From: Nitrospirota bacterium
GTDB lineage: Bacteria > Nitrospirota > Nitrospiria > Nitrospirales > UBA8639
Direction of reading: 5' to 3'
DNA: 19,672 bases
Assembly (NCBI GenBank): GCA_003228495.1
Contig: QIDY01000352.1
Coordinates: 1 to 19,672, forward strand
The notes under the pieces are model-generated. The model made no database searches and had not been told where the DNA came from. It saw only the letters and a program-made list of their open reading frames with translations. Made by a program: the position numbers and the translations under genes. Of this stretch, positions 7,394-15,181 are shown piece by piece (within the stretch, counting starts at the first letter, position 1; every line of letters starts with the position of its first letter).

Positions 7394-7973
7394 GGCGTGC
7401 AGCCGTTTGCGCTCTCGCCAGTCCCTGCGGTTTGTGGCGGGGATCCATACGAAAAGAGGGACGCCATTCACTCGAAATATAGAAATAGCGGCTAGAGAAA
7501 AGAGCCAATTTTTATCATCCTCTTCCTTTTCAAAAGTCCCACCAAATAATGTTTCATTACTTCTACATCGCCTGAACCATGTTTGCCATCGCATACTGTG
7601 GAAGACTGGGACTCCCCCACTCAATGGCTATGGGGCAATGTGCGACATTTCATCTTACCTCCTCTTTTCTCAGGCCTCCCTCCTCCTGATACTCTCATAC
7701 GGAGCCTTCTGGCTTTCCACTTCTTGCACTTCGTGCCCATTTCAAACTTCTTCTCTGTTCTCAATAAGATACGGACATTTATCTCTCTTGTTGTTGTTTG
7801 GTTTTTCGCATCTTCTTGAAAACTGGCATAGCTGGCATGGAGTTTGATCTTCTTCAACCATTAAGTACTGGTCTTTGCAAATATGAAACCTTATCACCCT
7901 GAGTGATCATCGAACATGATTCATAACCTGTTTTTCTAATTTCGATGAAGAGCAGCATCAAGGAGGTGGAACT
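7394..7973. other. Stretch without a convincing gene
   Basis: About 580 bp follow the frameshifted SpoIIAA-like gene. The plus strand is strongly pyrimidine-rich between about 7640 and 7850, which keeps frames open on both strands without giving protein-like products. The frame entered after the ACTG duplication stays open to 7847 but its translation is Ser/Leu-rich and unlike any domain. A minus-strand frame from TTG 7857 is merely Lys/Arg-rich. A GGAGG motif precedes a 10-codon minus-strand ORF near 7650, probably by chance. Confidence 0.5.
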
Positions 7974-8180
7974 ATGAAATGTCCTCATTGTCTTGGATTT
8001 ATGGTGATCGATACATGCCTCAATATGGAGGGTGACCGCAATAAAGTATGGATTCATGAATGGCGATGCCTCAATTGCGGAGAAATCTTTGACTCGCGCA
8101 CCCTGGAAAATCGCGTGTCACAACATCTAGATACACATTTGAGGCATAGGCGGAAGGCAGGCCCCTGTCTGGTTAGTTGA
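7974..8180 (+). CDS. Small zinc-ribbon protein
   Basis: A 68-aa protein with two CxxC pairs, CPHC at residues 3-6 and CLNC at residues 32-35, spaced as in a zinc ribbon. This suggests a structural Zn site and possibly nucleic-acid or protein contact. The segment between the pairs has alternating hydrophobic residues (FMVIDTC, KVWIHEWR), and the tail is rich in His and Arg, with HLRHRRK near the end. Translation signals are excellent: AAGGAGGTGG lies just upstream of ATG 7974, so this small gene is very likely real. It is monocistronic by position, about 245 bp before the dodecin gene. No specific function can be assigned. Confidence 0.8.
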   Translation: MKCPHCLGFMVIDTCLNMEGDRNKVWIHEWRCLNCGEIFDSRTLENRVSQHLDTHLRHRRKAGPCLVS

Positions 8181-8425
8181 CCGGAAAACGCGATGAACAC
8201 TTTTGGTGTCGCATTTTCTCCCATGCATGGGTGGGCCAACCGTTTGACCGAGGATGAGCGATGGGATGGCATGTCTTGCGGTATATCCGATTACTCCCAC
8301 CATCTAATTCCGTTGCTTGTTACCAACCGTCCTCAACGGATACTCCTTTAGGCAACCAATCGTCAGGTTGACCATGATATTTACACCCTTTATTCATTGC
8401 ATCTACCCATCAAGGAGGTTCAGCC

Positions 8426-8629
8426 ATGTCTGATATGTTGAAAGTCATTGAAGTGCTAGCAGAGTCGGACAAAAGTTGGGAGGATGCCGCCTCGCAAGCA
8501 ATTGCACAGGCAGCAAAATCCGTTCATGGGATTAAATCCCTTTACATTCAGGAAATGGAAGCCAAAGTGGAGGACAACAAGATTACCAAGTTCCGGATTA
8601 ATGGCAAAATCTCGTTTGTCTTAGATTAG
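8426..8629 (+). CDS. Dodecin-family protein (flavin-stacking Trp absent)
   Basis: A 67-aa protein of the dodecin family, small beta-alpha-beta-beta chains that assemble into hollow dodecamers and usually buffer flavins. The N-terminal beta strand (MLKVIEVLAESD), the helix WEDAASQAIAQAAKSV and the two final strands ending in ISFVLD are all in place, and the length is typical. In the position where flavin-binding bacterial dodecins carry a Trp at the start of strand two (as in a DWFEV motif), this protein has Ser in IKSLYIQEM. Flavin stacking may therefore be lost, and it may belong to the non-flavin, calcium-type dodecins. A textbook AAGGAGG site precedes ATG 8426. A weak TTGACC/TATTCA pair with a 17-nt spacer lies at 8368-8396. 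The gene ends before a bidirectional hairpin terminator. Confidence 0.88.
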   Translation: MSDMLKVIEVLAESDKSWEDAASQAIAQAAKSVHGIKSLYIQEMEAKVEDNKITKFRINGKISFVLD

Positions 8630-8713
8630 TTGAACGGAGTTTTTGATTCGATGGCAGGAATTCTTCCAACAGAGAAAAAAATAGCGTTAGCCTTTTCACC
8701 TGCTGAATTCGGG

Positions 8714-8752
8714 ATAAAAAAAGGGAGAGGTCTTTTGGACCTCTCCCTTTCA
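8714..8752 (-). terminator. Hairpin terminator between dodecin and RRM genes
   Basis: A perfect 13-bp stem pairs 8720-8732 with 8738-8750 around a 5-nt loop, with G+C-rich stem ends of GGGAGAGGTC type. On the minus strand the stem is followed by seven T residues (complement of 8716-8722), so it is a good intrinsic terminator for the RRM gene. On the plus strand only a short T run follows, so it may also stop transcription of the convergent dodecin gene. Confidence 0.85.
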
Positions 8753-8773
8753 TCAGACATATTGGTGATATCG

Positions 8774-9118
8774 TTAGAACCGGCTGCGACGTTTGTCGCC
8801 AAATCCACCACCACCACCACCACCACCACCACCACCACCGCCGCCATAGCCTCCACCCCCGGTACGTGGGGCTTGGGGCTTGGCTTCGTTGACCGTCAAC
8901 GTTCGGCCACCAAACTCCGTAGAGTTTAAGGCGGTAATTGCGGCTTGGGCTTCTTCTCCGGACGACATTTCAACAAATCCAAATCCCCGGGATTGACCGG
9001 TAAATTTGTCGCTAATGACGTTCGCTGATTGAACGGTGCCGTGTGCCGAAAACAGATCGGTTAATTCGTCCTGTGTCGCGGAATACGGCAATCCACCTAC
9101 ATACAATTTTGAACCCAT
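8774..9118 (-). CDS. Glycine-rich RRM RNA-binding protein
   Basis: A 114-aa protein with one RNA-recognition motif and a glycine-rich tail, the architecture of bacterial cold-induced RNA-binding proteins (Rbp type). RNP2 is KLYVGGLPYS near residues 4-13 and RNP1 is SRGFGFVEM near 43-51, with the aromatic residues needed to stack on RNA bases. After residue 82 the chain becomes almost pure glycine and ends in GDKRRSRF, a basic RNA-friendly tail. It is likely an RNA chaperone acting in the cytoplasm, perhaps under cold or other stress. An AAAAGGAGG site lies 6 nt upstream of ATG 9118. The glycine tract is coded by a trinucleotide repeat. The gene is followed by a strong hairpin terminator. Confidence 0.95.
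   Translation of the reverse strand: MGSKLYVGGLPYSATQDELTDLFSAHGTVQSANVISDKFTGQSRGFGFVEMSSGEEAQAAITALNSTEFGGRTLTVNEAKPQAPRTGGGGYGGGGGGGGGGGGGGFGDKRRSRF
8805..8846. repeat. Trinucleotide microsatellite (CCA)11(CCG)2CCA
   Basis: Eleven CCA triplets at 8805-8837 are followed by CCG, CCG and CCA. Read on the minus strand they are glycine codons GGT/GGC in the tail of the RRM protein. Such tracts change length by slippage, here always in frame. Confidence 0.95.
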
Positions 9119-9661
9119 CGGGTTCCTCCTTTTAATAAAAATGATAGTGTCTTAGGCTCGAAGAGGGTGAAACCTTGGGAAGGAATAGTCCGCGGACGCT
9201 ACATTCATGCGACAGAGGTCAGATACTTCCGAGTTATCTCTCGGGCAAAACAACACCGGTTACGGGCTTTGGTCATTAGATATCTCATCGCCAAGCCCAA
9301 CACGATAAGTTCATTTGATAATAGCGCAAAAAAGGAATAAAAGATAGTCAAAGTCTCTTCCTCGATACTGAAGGGAGGTTTGCAACAGAACCCTAGAGCC
9401 AGTACAATCATTATGCTCCCCAGCGTCGCTTCGCTCTGATCCGGTAGGAATGGACCGGAATCCGTGGCCGAATTGGCCGGAAGCAAATAATTCACTGCCA
9501 TCGGGAATAATGCTGCTCAAGCACCTGTTATTACAGGGGAATTAGTAATTCGCCAACGACAAGAATACAATGCCTTCCGGTCGGAAAGTTGATCAGGCCC
9601 CAGCTGTACACGGGAAATTCTCGGACAGATATCAATCACCTTGACATCAAAAAATGGCATT
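9119..9661. other. Intergenic stretch before the glycan island
   Basis: About 540 bp between the RRM gene and the first glycosyltransferase. A minus-strand frame of 98 aa (9205-9501) has two hydrophobic stretches, near SIMIVLALGF and the FYSFFALLSNELIVLGLAM segment, but no Shine-Dalgarno sequence and no recognised family, so it is not called as a gene. The 9161-9206 part should hold the RRM gene's promoter, but no convincing -35/-10 pair was found. Base composition rises in G+C from about 9650. Confidence 0.4.
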
Positions 9662-11998
9662 ATGGAAACCCTCAGCCCGACAGGCACACGGCCGGAGTGG
9701 GAGACACTTAAGGCCATTGTCCTCATCGGCAACTACCTCCCCAGGCAATGTGGCATTGCCACGTTCACTTCGCATCTTCTTGACTCAATCTCGCTGAATG
9801 CACCGGACAAAGCTTGCTGGACGGTCGCGATGAACGACCGGCCCGAAGGCTATCCTTATCCGTCTCAGGTACGGTTCGAGATCAACCAGAACCTCTTGAA
9901 CGAATATAGCCTGGCCGCCGATCTGCTCAACCTCAACCAGGTGGACGTGATCTGTCTCCAGCATGAATACGGCATATTCGGTGGCCAGCGGGGCAGCTTT
10001 ATCATCGAGCTGTTGCGCGACATCAAAATCCCAGTCGTGACGACCCTGCACACGATCCTGAAGGATCCGACCCTCCAGGACCGGCATATCATGATGCAAC
10101 TCTCCGAATTCTCCGACCGGCTGGTGGTGATGAGCGAACGGTCCATCGAATTCCTGCGCGATATCTACAAGGTGCCGGAGGAGAAAATTATCCTGATTCC
10201 CCATGGCATTCCTGACGTCCCATTCGTTGAATCCGACGCCTACAAGGAAAAGTTCAGTGTATTGGGAAAGAGAGTCATCCTGACCTCCGGCCTGCTTTCG
10301 CAGGGGAAGGGGATTGAGGCGGTGATCGATGCCCTGCCGGAGATTCTAAAGGCCCACCCACAGGTCATCTACATGGTCATAGGTGCCACCCATCCGCACC
10401 TCAAGGCAGAACAGGGGGAGGACTACAGAATCGGCCTTCACCTGCGCGCGAAAGAGCTCGGTGTCGCGGACCACATTGTTTTCCACGACCGTTTCATGGC
10501 CGACGAGGACCTGCGGGATTTTATTGGGGCTGCAGATATTTATGTCACTCCGTACCTGAACGAGGCGCAGATTATATCCGGTTCGCTCTCGCATGCGTTT
10601 GGGATGGGCAAAGCGGTGGTCTCCACACCTTACTGGCACGCTCAGGAGTTGCTCGCCGACGGTCGGGGCAGGTTGGTTCCGTTCCGGGATCACGTTCACC
10701 TCGCACGTGAGATCATCGACCTCCTGGACCATCCCGACGAGCTCCTCGCCATACAGAAGAGAGCCTATGACTACGGTCGAAGAATGGTCTGGAGCAACGT
10801 AGGCCGCCGCTATCTCGAGACCTTCGTGGAAGCCAAACGCCAGCGATTGCGGAAGATCGTACCCGTGCGGAAACTGGAGACCCTCGGACTACGCCAGCAA
10901 CGGCTACCTGAGATCAAGCTGGACCATGTGCGCCGGATGACCGATGGAATAGGCATGCTTCAGCACTCCAAGTACACAGTTCCAGACCGGACGCACGGCT
11001 ATTGCGTAGACGACAATGCCCGTGCGTTGATTGTCGCCGTCACAGCACAGGATCTCCAACCTCTGGATTCCTCGCTGAACAACCTTACCACCGTGTACCT
11101 GAGTTTTCTGGGCCATGCCTTCAATGGTCAGACCGGCTGGTTCCGCAACTTCATGTCCTATGATCATCGCTGGCTCGAGGAAGCAGGCTCGGAGGATTCC
11201 CACGGTCGCGCGGTGTGGGGGCTGGGTGTTGCGGTGGCGTTGGGTCGGGAAAAGGGACAGGTGGATTTTTCGGCAGACCTGTTCCATCGTGCGCTGGAGA
11301 CCACCGAACATTTCACACACCCACGGGCGATCGCCTTTGTCATCATCGGTATTCATGCGTACCTGTGCCGCTACAGTGGGGACAGTCGGGCGAGAAAGAT
11401 GCGCAAGATACTCTCCGGCCAGCTCATGGAGCGGTTCAGGGATTCCGCCACCGAAGACTGGCCCTGGTGTGGGGATGTCCTGACCTACGACAACGCCAGG
11501 CTGCCACAGGCTTTGCTGCTTTCCGGGCAATGGCTTCCAGACCACGAGATGCTAGAGATGGGTCTGCGTGCGCTTGATTGGCTGAAGAAGATTCAGACCG
11601 ATGAGATAGCCCGCCATTTCGCCGCTATCGGTAACCACGGGTGGTTTACCAGGGACGGCGAAAAGGCGCGATTCGATCAACAGCCCATCGAGGCGGCAGC
11701 GATGGTGGACGCCTGCATTGAGGCCTTCAACTGCACGCGGGATGAGGAATGGATCGCTGATGCTTACCGGTGTCTCAACTGGTACCAGGGGGAGAACGAC
11801 TTGAGGGTTCCGCTCTACGACCACTTCACCGGGGGTTGCCGGGATGGACTGGAAGCGCATGGCGCGAATGAAAATCAGGGGGCAGAGTCATCTCTTTGTT
11901 GGCTCATGGCGCTGCTCGCCGTCTACAATCACCGCGGCTTGGATCGTGTCACACAAGAAGGAGAGCTTACCCAATTGGAGGCCCGCGAGTCGTCGTAG
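9662..11998 (+). CDS. GT4-type glycosyltransferase fused to an alpha/alpha-toroid-like C-terminal domain
   Basis: A 778-aa two-part protein (785 aa if the TTG at 9641 is used; neither start has a clear Shine-Dalgarno sequence). Residues about 20-400 are a GT-B fold, GT4-like transferase: the N-terminal PRQCGIATFTSHLL loop, VICLQHEYGIFGG, PVVTTLHTIL and ILIPHGIPD. In the nucleotide-sugar motif, the first Glu of E-x7-E is kept (E301 in NEAQIISGSL) but the second is Leu; STPYWHAQELLADGRG follows. Residues about 420-770 resemble a helical toroid of glycosidase-like type, with TVPDRTHGYCVDDNAR, EDSHGRAVWGLG, DWPWCGDVLTYDNARLPQA and a final HGANENQGAESS segment. This pairing may let one protein extend and trim or sense a glycan. 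It opens a module with two GH130 enzymes and a second GT4, and ends 22 bp from the convergent GH130 gene. A mannosyl donor is inferred from neighbours only. Confidence 0.85.
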   Translation: METLSPTGTRPEWETLKAIVLIGNYLPRQCGIATFTSHLLDSISLNAPDKACWTVAMNDRPEGYPYPSQVRFEINQNLLNEYSLAADLLNLNQVDVICLQHEYGIFGGQRGSFIIELLRDIKIPVVTTLHTILKDPTLQDRHIMMQLSEFSDRLVVMSERSIEFLRDIYKVPEEKIILIPHGIPDVPFVESDAYKEKFSVLGKRVILTSGLLSQGKGIEAVIDALPEILKAHPQVIYMVIGATHPHLKAEQGEDYRIGLHLRAKELGVADHIVFHDRFMADEDLRDFIGAADIYVTPYLNEAQIISGSLSHAFGMGKAVVSTPYWHAQELLADGRGRLVPFRDHVHLAREIIDLLDHPDELLAIQKRAYDYGRRMVWSNVGRRYLETFVEAKRQRLRKIVPVRKLETLGLRQQRLPEIKLDHVRRMTDGIGMLQHSKYTVPDRTHGYCVDDNARALIVAVTAQDLQPLDSSLNNLTTVYLSFLGHAFNGQTGWFRNFMSYDHRWLEEAGSEDSHGRAVWGLGVAVALGREKGQVDFSADLFHRALETTEHFTHPRAIAFVIIGIHAYLCRYSGDSRARKMRKILSGQLMERFRDSATEDWPWCGDVLTYDNARLPQALLLSGQWLPDHEMLEMGLRALDWLKKIQTDEIARHFAAIGNHGWFTRDGEKARFDQQPIEAAAMVDACIEAFNCTRDEEWIADAYRCLNWYQGENDLRVPLYDHFTGGCRDGLEAHGANENQGAESSLCWLMALLAVYNHRGLDRVTQEGELTQLEARESS

Positions 11999-12020
11999 AA
12001 AGCGATGTTACCCCAACTGC

Positions 12021-13595
12021 TTACGGGGCTGGTGTCATCGGCATGGGACCGAAAGAACTCTGTGCCAGCCTGGCCATCACCTGCGGTACCGGCAGAGTCG
12101 CTATGCCGCAGCGCTGGTCGGCCGAGGCGTACGGGATGATCAATTCGTCCTGGTAGATTATTGCACCGCAACTATACACCACGTTAGGGACGTACCCCTC
12201 ACGATCCTGTTCGTTCGGCACCAGAATCGGCTCGTTGATCCGACTGATGACCCGTGTCGGATCTTCCAGGTCCAGCAACTCGATTCCGAGGCTGTATGTC
12301 CGCATCGGGCCAACTCCGTGGGTCAAAACCAGCCAACCTTCAGGTGTCTCGATGGGAGATCCGCAGTTCCCCATTTGTAGGAATTCGTATGGGAAGACAG
12401 GCGTTTGCAAAATTTGGGCCTTCTCCCAGAAGTACAGATTGTCCGAGAACATGATCATGTTGTTCTCTCCCCCCTGGCGTGACAGCATCGTGTACTGTCC
12501 CCGGATTTTCCTCGGGAACAGGGCCATTCCTTTGTCCTGCGCCTGTGTTCCGTTCAGCGTCGTGATCTGGAATGAGAGGAAGTCTCCAGTCTCAATGAGG
12601 TGTGGAAGGATCGTCTCTCCGTTGTACGCAGTATAGGTGGCGTAGTAGGTCACGGTGCCGTCCTCATCAACGAAACGCACGAAACGGGCATCCTCAATCC
12701 CCTTACGCTCGGATTCCGACGCGGGAAAGATCACTCGTTCGGAAATTTGATGATCCGGCCGAAACGAAATCTGGTAATTGGATTGCGCCAGCCACATGGC
12801 CATTTCGATGCCATCCGCTTTCTCCTGTGGCGTGAAATGGTCGACACTCTGGAGTTCGGCGATCTTTCCCTGGAGGTCGTAGAAAGTGAATGTGTCCAGC
12901 AGTTCGCTGAGGAGCCATTGTGTCACCTGGGTACTCGCCCCCATTTCCTGGAGTTTCAACCGGAACTGGTGTCGGTCATAGCTTGGATTGGGATGGATTT
13001 CGGGGGTTTCGACGTAGTCGCTCAGTGGATCGAAAAAGATATCATTGTTCGTATCAATAATTCCGCTGCGAAACTCGATGGATGAGATGTGCCCTTCACC
13101 GGTGGCACGGAAGCTCATAATGAAACGACAGGATCCTTCAGGATCCGTTTCTTGCGTCGGAAGCTGCACGATAGAGGGATTGAAAAGCGCCGCCGCCTCC
13201 ACAGAGTATTCTGCGGTAAAGTACGCGCCGATCAGGAGCTGCCGTTGTTTCGACAGGTTGTTGCCACCCGGTATATAGCTGACCACTCTTTCAAAATTTC
13301 GCCCCAGCGTCTCCCTGAAGTCCCGGTGACGGTGGGAGAAATCATGCATGATGGTTTCCAGCATTCTACAGGCCTGGTCCTCATCCAGGTTCAGCACCCG
13401 GTTGATGACGTTTCGGATACGTCCTTCACCGGCAGGCAGGTAGGGTCGGGTAATGACGCGGGCCATCTTCGCATTCATCACGATCGACTTGCGCCGTGCA
13501 CGGAGAGTGGGGAGGATAGGGTTGGTTTCCATCATCGCTGTGTCAACCCGAAACAAGACCTTTCCATCTGATGCAGCTTGAATGGCAATCCGCAC
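12021..13595 (-). CDS. Long GH130-family mannoside phosphorylase-type enzyme
   Basis: A 524-aa member of glycoside hydrolase family 130, whose known members mostly phosphorolyse beta-mannosidic bonds to give mannose 1-phosphate. The first ~110 residues are a helical extension seen in long GH130 proteins (RVLNLDEDQACRMLETI, then FSHRHRDFRETLGRNFERV). The five-bladed propeller starts near LIGAYFTAEYSVEAAALFNPS. A helical insertion spans about 205-275. The catalytic-site motif is GIEDARF, with Glu301-Asp302. Later blocks are CGSPIETPEGWLVLTHGVG, and GYVPNVVYSCGAII before IPYASADQ. The start used is GTG 13595; the ATG pair at 13532-13537 is an alternative and neither has a good ribosome-binding site. 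It is the only minus-strand gene of the module and is transcribed toward the first GT4 gene. Donor and acceptor sugars cannot be read from sequence; a beta-1,2-mannan is one candidate. Confidence 0.9.
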   Translation of the reverse strand: MRIAIQAASDGKVLFRVDTAMMETNPILPTLRARRKSIVMNAKMARVITRPYLPAGEGRIRNVINRVLNLDEDQACRMLETIMHDFSHRHRDFRETLGRNFERVVSYIPGGNNLSKQRQLLIGAYFTAEYSVEAAALFNPSIVQLPTQETDPEGSCRFIMSFRATGEGHISSIEFRSGIIDTNNDIFFDPLSDYVETPEIHPNPSYDRHQFRLKLQEMGASTQVTQWLLSELLDTFTFYDLQGKIAELQSVDHFTPQEKADGIEMAMWLAQSNYQISFRPDHQISERVIFPASESERKGIEDARFVRFVDEDGTVTYYATYTAYNGETILPHLIETGDFLSFQITTLNGTQAQDKGMALFPRKIRGQYTMLSRQGGENNMIMFSDNLYFWEKAQILQTPVFPYEFLQMGNCGSPIETPEGWLVLTHGVGPMRTYSLGIELLDLEDPTRVISRINEPILVPNEQDREGYVPNVVYSCGAIIYQDELIIPYASADQRCGIATLPVPQVMARLAQSSFGPMPMTPAP

Positions 13596-13831
13596 TGTAT
13601 ACTAGTGGAATATTTTCTTTGCAAGGCACGATGGCCTTCAACGGCATCACCGGCGACATACTTGGCAAATCCAAGAATGCAGGGAACGCGTGGTTATTCT
13701 CATCCGATATCCGGCATGTTTTCTTACTCCCGTCGACCGTCCAGCTCATCGTGTTACTATGTCGGACAGTTGTTCCTGATTATTAACAACATCGCCCTAC
13801 CGTGTTTAGGAGTCTTGCGGGCAGGTTCTTC

Positions 13832-15181
13832 ATGAAGATTGCGATGTTAAGTCCCCTGTCCTGGCGTACACCACCGCGTCATTATGGGCCTTGGGAAAAC
13901 GTGGTCAGCCTCCTTACAGAACAGCTGGTGGCGATGGGTGTAGACGTAACACTGTTTGCGACCGGGGATTCCCTCACCCGTAGCAGACTCGCCTGGGTGT
14001 GTGAACGACCCTACTCAGAAGACCCCTCAATCGATCCAAAGGTATGGGAATGCCTGCATATAGCAGAGGTATTCAGGCGAGCGGATGAATTCGATCTGAT
14101 TCACAACCAGTTCGATTTTTTACCGCTCAGTTATAGTGGTTTTACCGATACACCCATTGTCACGACCATACATGGGTTCTCTTCGTCATCAATTTTGCCA
14201 GTGTATCAAAAGTACAACGAGCAGACATATTACGTGGCTATCAGTGAGGCTGACAAGTGTCGTGAACTCGATTATATCGCAACCATCCATCATGGCATCG
14301 ATCTCGCGCAATTTTCCTATCAGGAAGATGCAGGAGACTACCTGTTGTTCTTCGGGCGCATCCACCCCGACAAGGGTGTCCACGAAGCCATTGAGGTGGC
14401 CCGCAGGACGGGCATCCCGCTCGTGATCGCCGGGATCGTGCAGGACGAGGCGTACTTCAAGAAACACGTCGAGCCGCACATCGATGGATCTGGTGTGAAA
14501 TACCTCGGTTCCGTCGGGCCGGAAAAACGACAAGAGGTTCTGGGCGGTGCGCTGGCGTTGTTGCACCTTATCCAATTCGACGAGCCCTTTGGGCTGAGCG
14601 TGGTCGAGTCCATGGCCTGTGGCACGCCGGTCATCGCATGTGGGCGGGGGTCAATGTCGGAACTCATTCGCGACGGCAGCACGGGATTTATTGTCGCAGA
14701 TGTGACCGCAGCAATTTCTGCTGTGGGCAGGATTGACTCACTCGACCGGCATGCCTGCCGGGACGAGGTGGAGGAACGCTTCACCTGCCAGCACATGGCG
14801 CGTCGATACCTGGACGTCTACCAGAAGATTCTCGACGACCGGGAGAACCACCGACCGTGGGGATACTACGAAAACCTCCTCGAACGGGACGATCACAAGG
14901 TCAAGGAGATTATCGTCAAACCGGGCAAGCGACTGAGTCTCCAGAAGCACCGGCACCGTGCAGAGCACTGGACCGTGGTCAGCGGCGTGGCACTGGTCAC
15001 GGTCGGGGAACAGGAGACCCTCCTCAAGCCGGGGCAGTCTGTTGATATCCCCAAGGGTGCGGTACACAGAATCATGAACCCTGGCAACATCCCGTTGGTC
15101 TTTGTAGAAGTCCAGATGGGAGACTATTTCGGAGAAGACGACATTATTCGATTGGAGGACGACTATGGCCGCTCCCCGTAG
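13832..15181 (+). CDS. GT4 glycosyltransferase fused to type II phosphomannose-isomerase cupin
   Basis: A 449-aa fusion. Residues 1-330 form a GT4-type GT-B transferase: MKIAMLSPLSWRTPPRHYGPWE at the start, IHNQFDFLPL, VTTIHGFSS, HHGIDLAQF, LLFFGRIHPDKGV and the classical EPFGLSVVE motif with both Glu (E251, E259), followed by GTPVIACGRGSMSE. Residues about 343-449 are the cupin of type II mannose-6-phosphate isomerase/GDP-mannose pyrophosphorylase proteins. They open with HRPWGYYENLL and carry the metal-site signature QKHRHRAEHW (Q371, H373, H375, E378), then IPKGAVHRIMNPG and GEDDIIRLEDDYGR. The cupin normally interconverts fructose 6-phosphate and mannose 6-phosphate, so the fusion ties mannose supply to transfer, suggesting GDP-mannose as donor. 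Start ATG 13832 is chosen over GTG 13802 because it begins at the canonical KIAMLSP strand and has an AGG motif at 8 nt. It overlaps the next GH130 gene by 17 nt. Confidence 0.9.
   Translation: MKIAMLSPLSWRTPPRHYGPWENVVSLLTEQLVAMGVDVTLFATGDSLTRSRLAWVCERPYSEDPSIDPKVWECLHIAEVFRRADEFDLIHNQFDFLPLSYSGFTDTPIVTTIHGFSSSSILPVYQKYNEQTYYVAISEADKCRELDYIATIHHGIDLAQFSYQEDAGDYLLFFGRIHPDKGVHEAIEVARRTGIPLVIAGIVQDEAYFKKHVEPHIDGSGVKYLGSVGPEKRQEVLGGALALLHLIQFDEPFGLSVVESMACGTPVIACGRGSMSELIRDGSTGFIVADVTAAISAVGRIDSLDRHACRDEVEERFTCQHMARRYLDVYQKILDDRENHRPWGYYENLLERDDHKVKEIIVKPGKRLSLQKHRHRAEHWTVVSGVALVTVGEQETLLKPGQSVDIPKGAVHRIMNPGNIPLVFVEVQMGDYFGEDDIIRLEDDYGRSP

Noticed and set aside
7407..7847. 146-aa plus-strand ORF in the frame after the ACTG duplication
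   Set aside because: Only its first few codons fit the SpoIIAA-like ending; the rest is Ser/Leu-rich noise kept open by pyrimidine-rich DNA.
7621..7857. Lys/Arg-rich minus-strand ORF
   Set aside because: It is the complement of a pyrimidine-rich stretch, starts with TTG without a ribosome-binding site, and has no domain-like pattern.
8630..8929. Plus-strand ORF with a long threonine run
   Set aside because: It is the antisense of the RRM gene's glycine repeat; the poly-Thr comes from the CCA tract read in another frame.
9205..9501. 98-aa minus-strand ORF with two hydrophobic stretches
   Set aside because: No Shine-Dalgarno sequence, no recognised family and irregular composition; could be a small membrane protein but support is too thin.
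10904..11545. 213-aa minus-strand ORF inside the GT4-toroid gene
   Set aside because: Antisense shadow in G+C-rich coding DNA; the plus-strand product has clear family motifs.
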